DNA of 64,000 bases from Sphingopyxis panaciterrae. GTDB lineage: Bacteria; Pseudomonadota; Alphaproteobacteria; Sphingomonadales; Sphingomonadaceae. The stretch spans positions 124,001 to 188,000 of the forward strand of contig NZ_JAASQN010000001.1 of assembly GCF_011762125.1 (NCBI RefSeq). The letters run 5' to 3'. Positions 50,034-58,312 of the stretch are shown piece after piece. The translations under genes and the position numbers were made by a program. Every line of letters begins with the position of its first letter. Positions within the stretch are counted from its first letter, which is position 1. The notes beneath the pieces were generated by a model that was not told the DNA's origin, did no database searches, and worked only from the letters and a program-made list of their open reading frames with translations.

Positions 50034-51692
50034 CTACGGGCGATACGGAATGGCGTCGGGAAGCACGATCCCGACATCGCGGGCATAACCATCCCATGCC
50101 GCCGCGAGCGCCGTCTTGCGCGCCGGGTCGGCCAGCGACAGGTCGCGCGTCTCGCCCGGATCGCGGGCGATATCGAAAAGCCGCCATATCCCGTCGCCGA
50201 TATCGGTGAGTTTCCAGTCGCCCTGGCGAAAGGCACGCGATCCGAACAGTTCGGCGCCGATGCCGTCCTCCGCACCATAGACGCGGGCCTCGGGATTGCG
50301 GAGCCAGGCGGCCCATGAGCGCCCGGTGATCGGCCGGACCGTCCGGCCGCCGAAACGCGTCGTGGCGGGGTCGGCGCCGGCGAGGTCGAGCAAGGTCGGC
50401 GCGATGTCGGCCACCGACAGATATTGTGTCGCCGCCCCCTCGCGCTGCGGGATGCCCGCGCCGCTGATGAAGGCGACCGTGCGTGTACCGCCCTCGCTGT
50501 TATAGCCCTTGGTCAGCCACGACGGCGCCGTCGCCGCTTGTGCCCAGCCCGCGCCATAGGTGATGTAGGAGGAGGCGGTGCCGCGGTTCGTAAAGCCATT
50601 GTCGGCGCCCTTCAGCGAGCGTGCGAGCATTTCGGCGCCGGTGGTTTCGACATCGAGCGCTTCGGCGCCATTGTCGGCGAGAAAGACGATCACGGTGTTG
50701 GCGAGTTCGCCCGACCGGCGCAGCGCGTCGACCACGCGGCCGACATTCTGGTCGAGCCGGTCGACCATCGCGGCATAGATTTCCATGTTGTGCGCGGCGA
50801 CGCGTTGCTGGTCGGCGGTCAGCGAATCCCAGCTACCGTCGCGATTGCGCGGCGTGTGCGCGGCGACATCGGACGCGAGGATACCGAGTTCGCGCTGCCG
50901 CGCGAGGCGGCGTTCGCGCAAGGCATCATAGCCTTCGTCATACCGCCCCTTGTAACGCGCGATGTCTTCGCGCGGCGCCTGCAGCGGCCAGTGCGGCGCG
51001 GTGAAGGCGAGATAGGCGAAAAAGGGCCGTTCGCGCTTGGACGACGCGGGGCGTTCGCCCAGGAAATCGATCAGCCGGCTCGCGAAATAGTCACTCGAAT
51101 AGAAATCGGCGGGCAGGCGCGTCACCTGCCTGCCGTCCTCGCGATAGGTCGCGGTGCCGCCCTTTGCAGGGTCGGCGTCGGTGCCGTAATGATTATGGCC
51201 GCCTTGGGCGAGCGCGAAGCTGCGCTGGAAACCACGCGCAAACGGGTCCTGTTCCTCGGTCAGGCCAAGGTGCCATTTGCCGGAAAAGAGCGTGCGATAG
51301 CCGCTGACCGAAAAACGCTCGGCGATCGTCGCGACATCGCGGCGCAAATAGCCCTCATATCCCGGCTTCCCCTGCTGGTTCGGCCGGATGAGTTCGGCCA
51401 TCGTGCCGAGGCCCGCGATATGGTTGTCGGTTCCCGACAACAGCATCGATCGCGTTGGCGAACAGGTCGGTGCGGTGTGGAAGCCCGCGAGGCGGATACC
51501 GGCGATTGCGAGCCGGTCGAGGTTAGGGGTTCGGATTTCGCCGCCGAACGCCCCGATGTCCGAATAGCCGAGATCGTCGGCGACGATGACGAGGAAGTTC
51601 GGGCGGCGCTCCTTCGCTTCCGCAGGCGCGGTCGATACGAGAACCGCGAGCGCGGCGAACAGGAAGCGGGCAGGGCGGAGACCGTCGATCAT
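50034..51692 (-). CDS. Arylsulfatase AtsA-like (formylglycine-dependent)
   Basis: Start at ATG 51692 gives 552 residues with a signal peptide (FLFAALAVLVSTAPAEA). The fold is that of Pseudomonas AtsA: NFLVIVADDLGYSDIGAFGG, TAPTCSPTRSMLLSGTDNHI (Cys77 is the maturation site), GYRTLFSGKWHLGLTEEQDP, FLADNGAEALDVETTG and NSEGGTRTVAFISG. This class cleaves aryl and some alkyl sulfates in the periplasm. It is the last gene of a TonB receptor-TauD-sulfatase operon, so it probably acts on what the receptor imports. The gap 49856-50033 holds nothing recognised. Confidence 0.93.
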   Translation of the reverse strand: MIDGLRPARFLFAALAVLVSTAPAEAKERRPNFLVIVADDLGYSDIGAFGGEIRTPNLDRLAIAGIRLAGFHTAPTCSPTRSMLLSGTDNHIAGLGTMAELIRPNQQGKPGYEGYLRRDVATIAERFSVSGYRTLFSGKWHLGLTEEQDPFARGFQRSFALAQGGHNHYGTDADPAKGGTATYREDGRQVTRLPADFYSSDYFASRLIDFLGERPASSKRERPFFAYLAFTAPHWPLQAPREDIARYKGRYDEGYDALRERRLARQRELGILASDVAAHTPRNRDGSWDSLTADQQRVAAHNMEIYAAMVDRLDQNVGRVVDALRRSGELANTVIVFLADNGAEALDVETTGAEMLARSLKGADNGFTNRGTASSYITYGAGWAQAATAPSWLTKGYNSEGGTRTVAFISGAGIPQREGAATQYLSVADIAPTLLDLAGADPATTRFGGRTVRPITGRSWAAWLRNPEARVYGAEDGIGAELFGSRAFRQGDWKLTDIGDGIWRLFDIARDPGETRDLSLADPARKTALAAAWDGYARDVGIVLPDAIPYRP

Positions 51693-51810
51693 GCGGAAGG
51701 CTTTCGGATAAAAGGGCGGCGCACCCGGGCGAATGGAACCCGGGCGCGCCGTAGACGGGACCGGCGCCGTCACAGGAAGGGAGGAGAGTCGTTAGCGCCG
51801 GTCCGTAAGT

Positions 51811-52764
51811 TCATGCGGGTTCGTGCTCGACCGCGCGTTCCTTGCGAACGGTGCGGCTATTACGGCCGTCGATCGCCACCGGCACATCGCCCGCGATCGT
51901 CGCGCGGCGCAGCGTCCGGCGCTGGAGCCCGAAGTCGGCGGTCGCGCGGTGCTGTGTCGCCTGATTGTCCCAGATCGCGACGTCGCCCGCGCGCCAGCGC
52001 CAGCGCACGACATTTTCGGGCTTGGTGATATGATCCTGCAACGTCTGGAACAGCCGCGCGCTGTCGGCCTGGTTCAGCCCGACGAATTGCTTGACGAAAT
52101 GGCCGAGCAGCAGGCTGCGCTGGCCGCTGACCGGATGGACGCGCACCACCGGATGCTCGGTTTCGTACACGGTCGAGGCAAAGACGTTGCGATGTTCCTT
52201 GATGCGGTCGCGCGCGGTGTCGTTGTCGGGCGCGCTCTGCAGGATCGATGCATAGTCATAGAGGTTGGTGTGCGTCGCCCACAGATTGTTGACGAGCTGG
52301 CGCAGCACCTCGGGCAAGCCCTCATAGGCGGTTTCGCCGTTCGCCCATTGCGTGTCGCCGCCGGCTTCGGGAATGGTCAGCGCGCGCAGGATCGACGCCT
52401 TGGGATAGGCATCGACGAAGGTCACGTCGGTATGCCAGCTCGATGCGGCATAGCCTTCGCGGCTGTCGAGTTCGAGCAGGTAGCGCGATCCGTCGGCGAC
52501 GGGGACGGTCGGGTGCGCGACCGGATCGCCGAGCAGCGCCGCAAAATCCTCATGTTCCTGGTCGGTCAGATGCTGCTGGTCGCGGAAGAACAGCACCTTG
52601 TGGCGGACGAGTGCCGCCTGAATGGCCTGCACCGTCGCCGCGGGCAGGTCGCCCGAGAGCTGGACGCCGTTGACGACGGCGCCGATGGTGCCGGTCACGG
52701 GCGTGACGTCGAGGTCGATACTCTTGTCACGGGCATTGGCATAGCTGTTGTGAAGGTCCGTCAT
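51811..52764 (-). CDS. TauD/AtsK-type 2-oxoglutarate/Fe(II) dioxygenase
   Basis: Start at ATG 52764, with AGGAGATTGATC before it, gives 317 residues. The iron site is SSWHTDVTF (His, Asp) and distal His in TQHRATADFGLQRRTLRR, whose Arg binds 2-oxoglutarate. The family includes taurine dioxygenase and the alkylsulfatase AtsK, which releases sulfate or sulfite from sulfonates and sulfate esters. The sulfatase and TonB neighbours favour an AtsK-like role, but taurine-like substrates cannot be excluded. Cytosolic. Confidence 0.92.
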   Translation of the reverse strand: MTDLHNSYANARDKSIDLDVTPVTGTIGAVVNGVQLSGDLPAATVQAIQAALVRHKVLFFRDQQHLTDQEHEDFAALLGDPVAHPTVPVADGSRYLLELDSREGYAASSWHTDVTFVDAYPKASILRALTIPEAGGDTQWANGETAYEGLPEVLRQLVNNLWATHTNLYDYASILQSAPDNDTARDRIKEHRNVFASTVYETEHPVVRVHPVSGQRSLLLGHFVKQFVGLNQADSARLFQTLQDHITKPENVVRWRWRAGDVAIWDNQATQHRATADFGLQRRTLRRATIAGDVPVAIDGRNSRTVRKERAVEHEPA

Positions 52765-52869
52765 GATCAATCTCCTAGGGGTAGACGGCGGGGGGCATCC
52801 GGCGAACACGCGATCGGGCGGTCGGCGAATTTGGGAAAATGATGTGGGCGAGGTGAAGCGGGCGGCGCA

Positions 52870-55275
52870 TCACAGCTTCGTCCGGATCGTGGCGCCGATC
52901 GTGCGGGGTTCGCCGATCAGCGCGGTGACGATGCCGGTGTTCTGGGCCGACAGCGTCTGGTAATAATCCTTGTCGAACAGGTTCCGCGCCCAGAGCGACA
53001 GGTCGAAGAACCCGTCTTCGGTGCGAATGCCGATACGCGCGTTGGCGATTCCGAAGCCCGGGACATCGGCGTAGCGGCTGTCGCTCGACGAGGTGTTGAA
53101 GGTCGAGCGGTGCGAATAATCGGCATGGGCGTAGAGCGACAGGTCGCGCCCGCCGAGCGCCCCCAGCGGCGCCGAGGCATCGCCGCCCAGCGTGTAGGTG
53201 AATTTGGGCACGCCGGGGAGCTGTTCGCCGGTCAGGTCCTGCTTGCCGTCGAGGTTCAGCCGCTCGGGCGCCTGCGGCGCGTTGGGATAGTCGCTGTAAG
53301 TCGTGTCGGCATAGGCGGCGGAGGCATAGAAGCTGACCCGCTCGCTGACCGCGCCCGACAAATCCGCCTCGATCCCGCGCGACCGGACGCCCGGAATATT
53401 CGCGATATATTGGCGGAAGTTGACGGTATTCGCGACCTGTTCGGTGATCGCGGTCTGATAATCGCTGATCTCGGTCCAGAAGCCCGCGAGGTTGAAGGTT
53501 ACCGCGCGGTCCAGCCACTGCGTCTTGACCCCGATCTCATAGCTGTCGACCTTTTCCGGCGCGACATCGGGTTCGATGCCGGCGGGGAGTGCGGTCAGGT
53601 TGAGCCCCCCCGACTTGTTGCCGCGCGAATAGGTGGCATAGGCCAGCGCATCGTCCGAAAACTGCCACGCCAGCGTCGCAAGACCCGAAATGCTGTCGTC
53701 GCTGAAGCGCGTTGAAATGTCGGTGATGGGGTTGAACTGGTTACGGATGATCGCCGCATCGCGCGCGATGTCGGCGGGCAGCGCCGACAGGTCGGTGCCC
53801 GCGACATGATATTGATGAAATGACCCGCTCTTCTTTTCATGCGTGTAGCGCAGGCCCGCGGTCAGCGTCAGGCGGTCGGTGAATTTCCAGTCGAGCTGGC
53901 CGAACAGCGCATAGCTTCTGGTGCGCGGGTCGGAGGTCGAATTGGCCTCGAACCCGTTGACCGCCGCTTCCCAGGTCGCGAGCGGGAAGGGCGACGCAGG
54001 CGGCCGGTTCCACAGCGCCGCCGCCGGGCCATAGGCGGTCGCGCCCTGGCCGCGGATGACCTGCCAGAAATAATAGGCGCCGACGACATAATCGATCGGC
54101 CCGCCGGTATCGGACGCGAGGCGGATCTCCTGGCTGAACTGGCGCTGGCGGTTCGCCTGCTGCGCCTTGGTGATCACCGGCAGCGAGGTGGAATCGCCGT
54201 CGTTCGCCGGGTTCCAGTCCCACCAGCGATAGGCGGTGATCGACGTCAGCTTGGTGTTGCCAAGGGTCCAGTCGACCTGCCCCGACACGCCATAGCCGTC
54301 CATGTTCGACTGATAATGGCTGTCGGCCTCGCCGCGCCGCGCAAAGGGGGCGATGGTCGGGAAGACATAGCCGGGAAAGCGCGCCGCGCGCTGGGCGAAA
54401 TTGTTCGGGATCGTCGCGCCATTTTCAAAGGTGCCGAAATAATCGGCGAAGACGTTGAGGACGTGATTCTGCTTTTGCCGGGCAAAGTCGCCGATGATCC
54501 GCACTTCGAGGTCGGACGACGGCGTGAACAGCAATTGGCCGCGCACGCTCCAGTTCGAATAATCCTGCGCGCGTTCCTTCTGCGTGTCGTTGTACAGGAA
54601 ACCTCGGCGTTCGGTCACCGAACCGCTGACGCGGACCGCGAGCAGATCGTCGATCAGACCGCCCGACGCCGAGCCGCGCAGCTGGTAATAGCCATAGTCG
54701 CCGACGCTCGCCTCGCCCGAAAATTCGGGGTCGAAGCTCGGCTTTTTCGAGGTGATGTTGATCGCCCCCGAGGTCGTGTTCTTGCCGAACAGCGTTCCCT
54801 GCGGGCCGCGCAGCACCTCGATCTGCGCCAGGTCGACCAGGTCGAACTGCGACTGGCCGACGCGGCCGTAATAGACATTGTCGATATAGAAGCCGACGCC
54901 GTTTTCGAGCCCGTCGTTGGTCAGCGCGACATTGCTGCCCAATCCGCGGATATTGATGTTCGTATTGCGCGGATTAAAGCTGAAAACCTGCAAACTGGGC
55001 ATGATCTGCTGCACCTGCGTCAGCGTGTAATTGCCCGTTTTTTCGAGCGTGCCGGAATCGACGACGGACAAGGCAATGGGCACGTCTTGCGCGCTTTCAT
55101 CGCGGCGCCGGGCCGAGACGATGATCTCGTTGGCGTAGTCACCGCCGGCGTCATAGCCGGCCACGGCCTCGGCGGTCTCCGCGGTGGTGTCGTCCGCCCA
55201 CGCGGGCGCGGCGGGCAGGAGAAACGCCGCGCCGAGCAACAGGCGGAAGCGATGGTCGGGAGAGAATTTGGTCAT
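52870..55275 (-). CDS. TonB-dependent outer-membrane receptor
   Basis: Start at ATG 55275 (MTKFSPDHRFRLLLGAAFLL) gives 801 residues and a signal ending in AWA. The plug domain carries the TonB-box-like ANEIIVSARRRDESAQDVPI, then NINIRGLGSNVAL, EVLRGPQGTLFGKNTTSGAI and further plug signatures. The barrel runs to the C-terminal FDLSLWARNLFDKDYYQT and GEPRTIGATIRTKL with terminal strand. It heads an operon with TauD/AtsK and sulfatase genes, so it likely imports a sulfate ester or sulfonate. A 59-codon ORF ends on its start codon. Confidence 0.93.
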   Translation of the reverse strand: MTKFSPDHRFRLLLGAAFLLPAAPAWADDTTAETAEAVAGYDAGGDYANEIIVSARRRDESAQDVPIALSVVDSGTLEKTGNYTLTQVQQIMPSLQVFSFNPRNTNINIRGLGSNVALTNDGLENGVGFYIDNVYYGRVGQSQFDLVDLAQIEVLRGPQGTLFGKNTTSGAINITSKKPSFDPEFSGEASVGDYGYYQLRGSASGGLIDDLLAVRVSGSVTERRGFLYNDTQKERAQDYSNWSVRGQLLFTPSSDLEVRIIGDFARQKQNHVLNVFADYFGTFENGATIPNNFAQRAARFPGYVFPTIAPFARRGEADSHYQSNMDGYGVSGQVDWTLGNTKLTSITAYRWWDWNPANDGDSTSLPVITKAQQANRQRQFSQEIRLASDTGGPIDYVVGAYYFWQVIRGQGATAYGPAAALWNRPPASPFPLATWEAAVNGFEANSTSDPRTRSYALFGQLDWKFTDRLTLTAGLRYTHEKKSGSFHQYHVAGTDLSALPADIARDAAIIRNQFNPITDISTRFSDDSISGLATLAWQFSDDALAYATYSRGNKSGGLNLTALPAGIEPDVAPEKVDSYEIGVKTQWLDRAVTFNLAGFWTEISDYQTAITEQVANTVNFRQYIANIPGVRSRGIEADLSGAVSERVSFYASAAYADTTYSDYPNAPQAPERLNLDGKQDLTGEQLPGVPKFTYTLGGDASAPLGALGGRDLSLYAHADYSHRSTFNTSSSDSRYADVPGFGIANARIGIRTEDGFFDLSLWARNLFDKDYYQTLSAQNTGIVTALIGEPRTIGATIRTKL

Positions 55276-55454
55276 TAAATATGGTCCCCGGGCGGCGATC
55301 CCGCCCCCTTTTTGATGTGATGGAAGTTGGCGCCATGCGCCGGGCCGGATCGGGAGCGCGCCAGTCCGTCGCCCCACAAAGCGCGCGCGGCGCTGCGCAG
55401 GGACGCAGGATAGCGAGCCAGATCCGACAGGTCGGATTGGGTCAGCAAAGGCAT
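55275..55454 (-). CDS. 59-codon ORF overlapping the TonB receptor start (TAATG)
   Basis: From ATG 55454 the frame reads MPLLTQSDLSDLARYPASLR and ends TAA at 55275-55277, so the last A is also the first base of the receptor ATG. GGGGAACATC precedes the start as a fair ribosome site. The first 40 codons use the GC-rich third positions of this genome; the end (KKGAGSPPGDHI) is less typical. No homologue is known to me. It could be a translated leader that couples to, and controls, the receptor, or a real small protein. Confidence 0.45.
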   Translation of the reverse strand: MPLLTQSDLSDLARYPASLRSAARALWGDGLARSRSGPAHGANFHHIKKGAGSPPGDHI

Positions 55455-55870
55455 GATGTTCCCCGCGCCGGCACGCAGGCGCGCGCCGGACGTTGTGCCA
55501 CGAGTGTCTCGCGTGAGGAGCGCGCGGCGGGGAGGGAGGAGGCGCCGCTGCGCGGAACGGGATGCGGTCGGTCCGCTATCCCACGCGCAGGATCGGCGAG
55601 GATCTAGTGTCTGGTGCTACACATACGCATCGCAATACCCCTTCAGGGGGAACGCAATGCCTGGCGCTGTCGCCCGAGCATCACGCGCTTTAGCTGTTGG
55701 TAACGCGGAGCAAGCTGCTTCCCGGTCAAAAGCCGCGGGTCGAGGGGAGAGCCGTCACCCGTCTCGACCAGCGCCGAGCGACAATGTCAACTTAAACGAT
55801 TGATTTTAGATTCGTCAATGACACGGGTCCGCTTTTGCGACGAAGAAAATCTTTCAGACGACAAGCGGAG
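55455..55870 (-). other. Long leader region upstream of the TonB receptor operon, no gene seen
   Basis: About 415 bases without a supportable gene on either strand. On the minus strand it contains TTGACA at 55790-55785 without a matching -10, several short inverted repeats and a CCCCTTCAGGGG hairpin at 55637-55648. The length and structure are compatible with a regulatory RNA or riboswitch, but I could not match it to a known class. Confidence 0.4.
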
Positions 55871-55905
55871 GTTTGATGGTGCGCGTGCGTTTGGCCGAAA
55901 TAAGG

Positions 55906-55983
55906 CGTCGCCCCCGCGAAGGCGGGGGCCGCTGTCGGCCTAGCGCAAGGTTGCCAGCGGCCCCCGCCTTCGCGGGGGCGACG
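55906..55983. repeat. Long perfect inverted repeat, GCCCCCGCGAAGGCGGGGGC family
   Basis: A 29-bp left arm (55906-55934, CGTCGCCCCCGCGAAGGCGG...) is the exact reverse complement of 55955-55983, with a 20-bp loop. Each arm also folds on itself. The same plan is found at 21428-21502. It lies between the TSUP stop and the leader of the TonB operon and probably ends the TSUP transcript. Confidence 0.85.
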
Positions 55984-56001
55984 GATATTAAGCATTCACC
56001 C

Positions 56002-56793
56002 TCAAAACCCCGGAAACCGCGGCACGGGATCGAACATCAGCGCGAAGAAGCCATAAGCGCTGGCGATCAGCAGCAAGGCCCCTGCCCCGGTAACGAGCAG
56101 TTCGGCGCGCAGGCGGCGGACGAGCCAGGCGCCGATCGGGGCGCCGAGAACGCCGCCGATGAGCAGGCCGATCGCGACCTGGCTGAAGGTCTTCCAGCCC
56201 ATCGTGCCGATGAAACCGGCGGCGATGGTCACGGTCACGAAAAACTCCGATGCATTGACCGTGCCGATGATCCGCCGCGGCTCGCCCCCCTGGGCAAGGA
56301 GATTGGCGGTCGCGATCGGACCCCATCCGCCCCCGCCCGAGCCATCGAAGATACCGCCGACGAATCCGAGGCTGCCGACGAATTTCAGGTCGCGATAGGT
56401 CTGCGGCCGCCGCGCGCCGCGCCAGAGCAGATAGATACCGACGGCGCCGAGATAGGTAAGCACCACGGGCCGCGCGACGTCGTTGGCGAGGCTGGTCAAG
56501 ACGAACACGCCGATCGCGCCGCCGATGATGCCCGGGACGACGAGGCGGCGGAACAGCCGCCAGTCGACGTTGCGCTGCAACGCATGGCTGACCCCCGACA
56601 CGCCGCTCGTGAAGCTTTCGGCCGCATGGATCGCGGCCGAGGCGGACGCGGGGGGCAGGCCGAGCACCAGCAGCAACGCCGTCCCGACCACACCGAAAGC
56701 CATCCCCAGCGCGCTGTCGATCAGCTGCGCCGTGAAACCGATCAGGATGAAAGGGAGCAAGGCCGTCAACGAAAGCTCGGCCCACGGGATCAT
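56002..56793 (-). CDS. TauE/SafE (TSUP) family sulfite/organosulfur transporter
   Basis: A 263-residue inner-membrane protein; start at ATG 56793 with AGGGAGA before it. It has the TSUP duplicated helix pattern with LTALLPFILIGFTAQLIDSA, LGMAFGVVGTALLLVLGLPP, the GxxSGVSGVSHALQRNVDWR region, and in the second half GSLGFVGGIFDGSGGGGWGP and LLAQGGEPRRIIGTVNASEF. Family members export sulfite or sulfoacetate, or move other sulfur compounds, which fits the sulfatase neighbourhood. Its start overlaps the ATP-grasp stop (ATGA), so the two are coupled. Confidence 0.92.
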   Translation of the reverse strand: MIPWAELSLTALLPFILIGFTAQLIDSALGMAFGVVGTALLLVLGLPPASASAAIHAAESFTSGVSGVSHALQRNVDWRLFRRLVVPGIIGGAIGVFVLTSLANDVARPVVLTYLGAVGIYLLWRGARRPQTYRDLKFVGSLGFVGGIFDGSGGGGWGPIATANLLAQGGEPRRIIGTVNASEFFVTVTIAAGFIGTMGWKTFSQVAIGLLIGGVLGAPIGAWLVRRLRAELLVTGAGALLLIASAYGFFALMFDPVPRFPGF

Positions 56794-58211
56794 CGCGCCG
56801 TCTCCCTTCTGCCAGCTCTTGCGGGCTTGCGGCGCGTCAGAAGGAAAGCTGCGGGGAAACAGAGCGCCAGCAGCGACATGCTGCCCGCGAACAACGGTTC
56901 GCTTCCCGCCAGCCAAGGCAGGATCGCGGCCCAGATCGAGACCGCGAGCAAGGTCAGCAGCGTCTGCTCCTGCTCGACATCGGCATCGGCGGTCAGCGGC
57001 ACACCGCGCGCGTCGGCGCGCAGATGCTCGAGGCGGCTGGCCACAATGCTGTGCCGTTCGACGCGATCGGTCGGCGCCAGCGAGGTGAACAGCGACGCGA
57101 CCCCCGCGCCGACCAGCCGCACCCCGACCGCGCGGGCGAAGACGCGCCGCTCGCCCAGCCGGTCGCTGATCGCGCGCAGGCGCAGGCGCCCGCCGAACAC
57201 CAGATCGATCAGCGCCTCGCCGGTGACCGCCTTGATCGGCCGGTCCTGCACCGCCTGGCTCGCCTCGACCCAGTCGAAGATCGCATTCGGCACGTCGATC
57301 CCGCAGGCGCGTTCGAGCCCCTGGAATCCCGGCGCCGAATTCGCCTCGCAAATGCGATAACCGTCGTCGTCGAACAGGATGTCGATCCCTGCGACCTCCA
57401 GCCCCAGCGTGTCGGCGGCGCGCGCCGCAAGCTCGGCCATTTCGCCGGTAAGCGTATAGGCGATGCCGATGCCGCCGAGTGAGACATTCGATTTGAACTG
57501 GCCCGCCGGCGATCGCCGTTCCATCGCCGCCATCACGCGGCCGCCGATCACGAGGACGCGGACGTCGCGCCCGTGGCTCGACCGGACATAATGCTGAAAC
57601 AGGAAATCGGCCTTGGCATCGGCGCTTTCGAGCAGGCCGGCCAGATCCTCGAACTGGCTGCGGTCCTCGCATTTGAGAACGCCGGTGCCGCGCGTTCCGC
57701 GCAATGTCTTGACGATGACGGGGAAACCCAGCTCGGCCTCGACGACGTCGATATCCATCGGGAATTTGCCGAGGATCGTCGCGGGGATCGGCAGACCCGC
57801 GCGCGCCAGCCGCTGCATCGTGTGCAGCTTGTCGGCGACCAGGTCGATCGTCTCGGGCCCGTTGACCAGCCGCACGCCGCGCCGCTCGAAATGCCGCAGG
57901 ACGGCGAGGGTGAAATAATCGGTCTCGGCACCGGTGCGGCAGAGGATGAAATCGGGGCGCTCGAGCGAATGATCCTCGTAATGGACCGACCATCCCTCGT
58001 CGGGCGCCGCCACAATGTCGAAATTGTGGGGCTTGAGTACGAGCAGTTCGATGCCGCGCGCCGCGGCCGCTTCCTGAAAGCGCAGGATTTCGGGAACCTC
58101 GGGCAGGGCCGGATCGAGATCCCGATGGAATAATATCCAACCCCGCAAAACCATCTCCATCGCAAAAGGAACCATGCCGTGCCGAAACGCCCCGATCGCC
58201 GGTTTGTTCAT
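56790..58211 (-). CDS. RimK-like ATP-grasp ligase with C-terminal membrane hairpin
   Basis: About 473 residues from ATG 58211; ATG 58175 and the Met pair at 58160/58154 are alternative starts, and none has a strong ribosome site. The ATP-grasp fold is of RimK/glutathione-synthase type: LVADKLHTMQRLARAGLPIP, GFPVIVKTLRGTRGTGVLKC, VRVLVIGGRVMAAMERRSPA, FKSNVSLGGIGIAYTLTGEM and DDGYRICEANSAPGFQGLER with the Mg-binding Glu/Asn. The last 120 residues are unusual, ending in two membrane helices (LLTLLAVSIWAAILPWLAG and AGSMSLLALCFPAAFLLTRR). It should ligate an amino acid to a carboxylate, near the membrane. Substrate unknown. Confidence 0.85.
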   Translation of the reverse strand: MNKPAIGAFRHGMVPFAMEMVLRGWILFHRDLDPALPEVPEILRFQEAAAARGIELLVLKPHNFDIVAAPDEGWSVHYEDHSLERPDFILCRTGAETDYFTLAVLRHFERRGVRLVNGPETIDLVADKLHTMQRLARAGLPIPATILGKFPMDIDVVEAELGFPVIVKTLRGTRGTGVLKCEDRSQFEDLAGLLESADAKADFLFQHYVRSSHGRDVRVLVIGGRVMAAMERRSPAGQFKSNVSLGGIGIAYTLTGEMAELAARAADTLGLEVAGIDILFDDDGYRICEANSAPGFQGLERACGIDVPNAIFDWVEASQAVQDRPIKAVTGEALIDLVFGGRLRLRAISDRLGERRVFARAVGVRLVGAGVASLFTSLAPTDRVERHSIVASRLEHLRADARGVPLTADADVEQEQTLLTLLAVSIWAAILPWLAGSEPLFAGSMSLLALCFPAAFLLTRRKPARAGRRETAR

Positions 58212-58312
58212 CGCCGCGTCCGGCGGTCCGGTCAGCGCACGCTCATCCTCCCATGGAAGGCAGCCTATGTCGATCCGGTTCGCGATGGGAGCGCCGGGCC
58301 GGCCCTCCGATC

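Noticed and set aside
55455..55870. A known riboswitch (SAM, SAH or similar) in the TonB operon leader
   Set aside because: I compared the visible stems with what I remember of SAM-II and SAH motifs and found no match. It is left as an unassigned leader.
56794..58140. In-frame extension of the TSUP gene to 712 codons
   Set aside because: The extra part is an out-of-frame reading of the ATP-grasp gene and lacks membrane or domain character. The TSUP start at 56793 has a ribosome site and the ATGA overlap.
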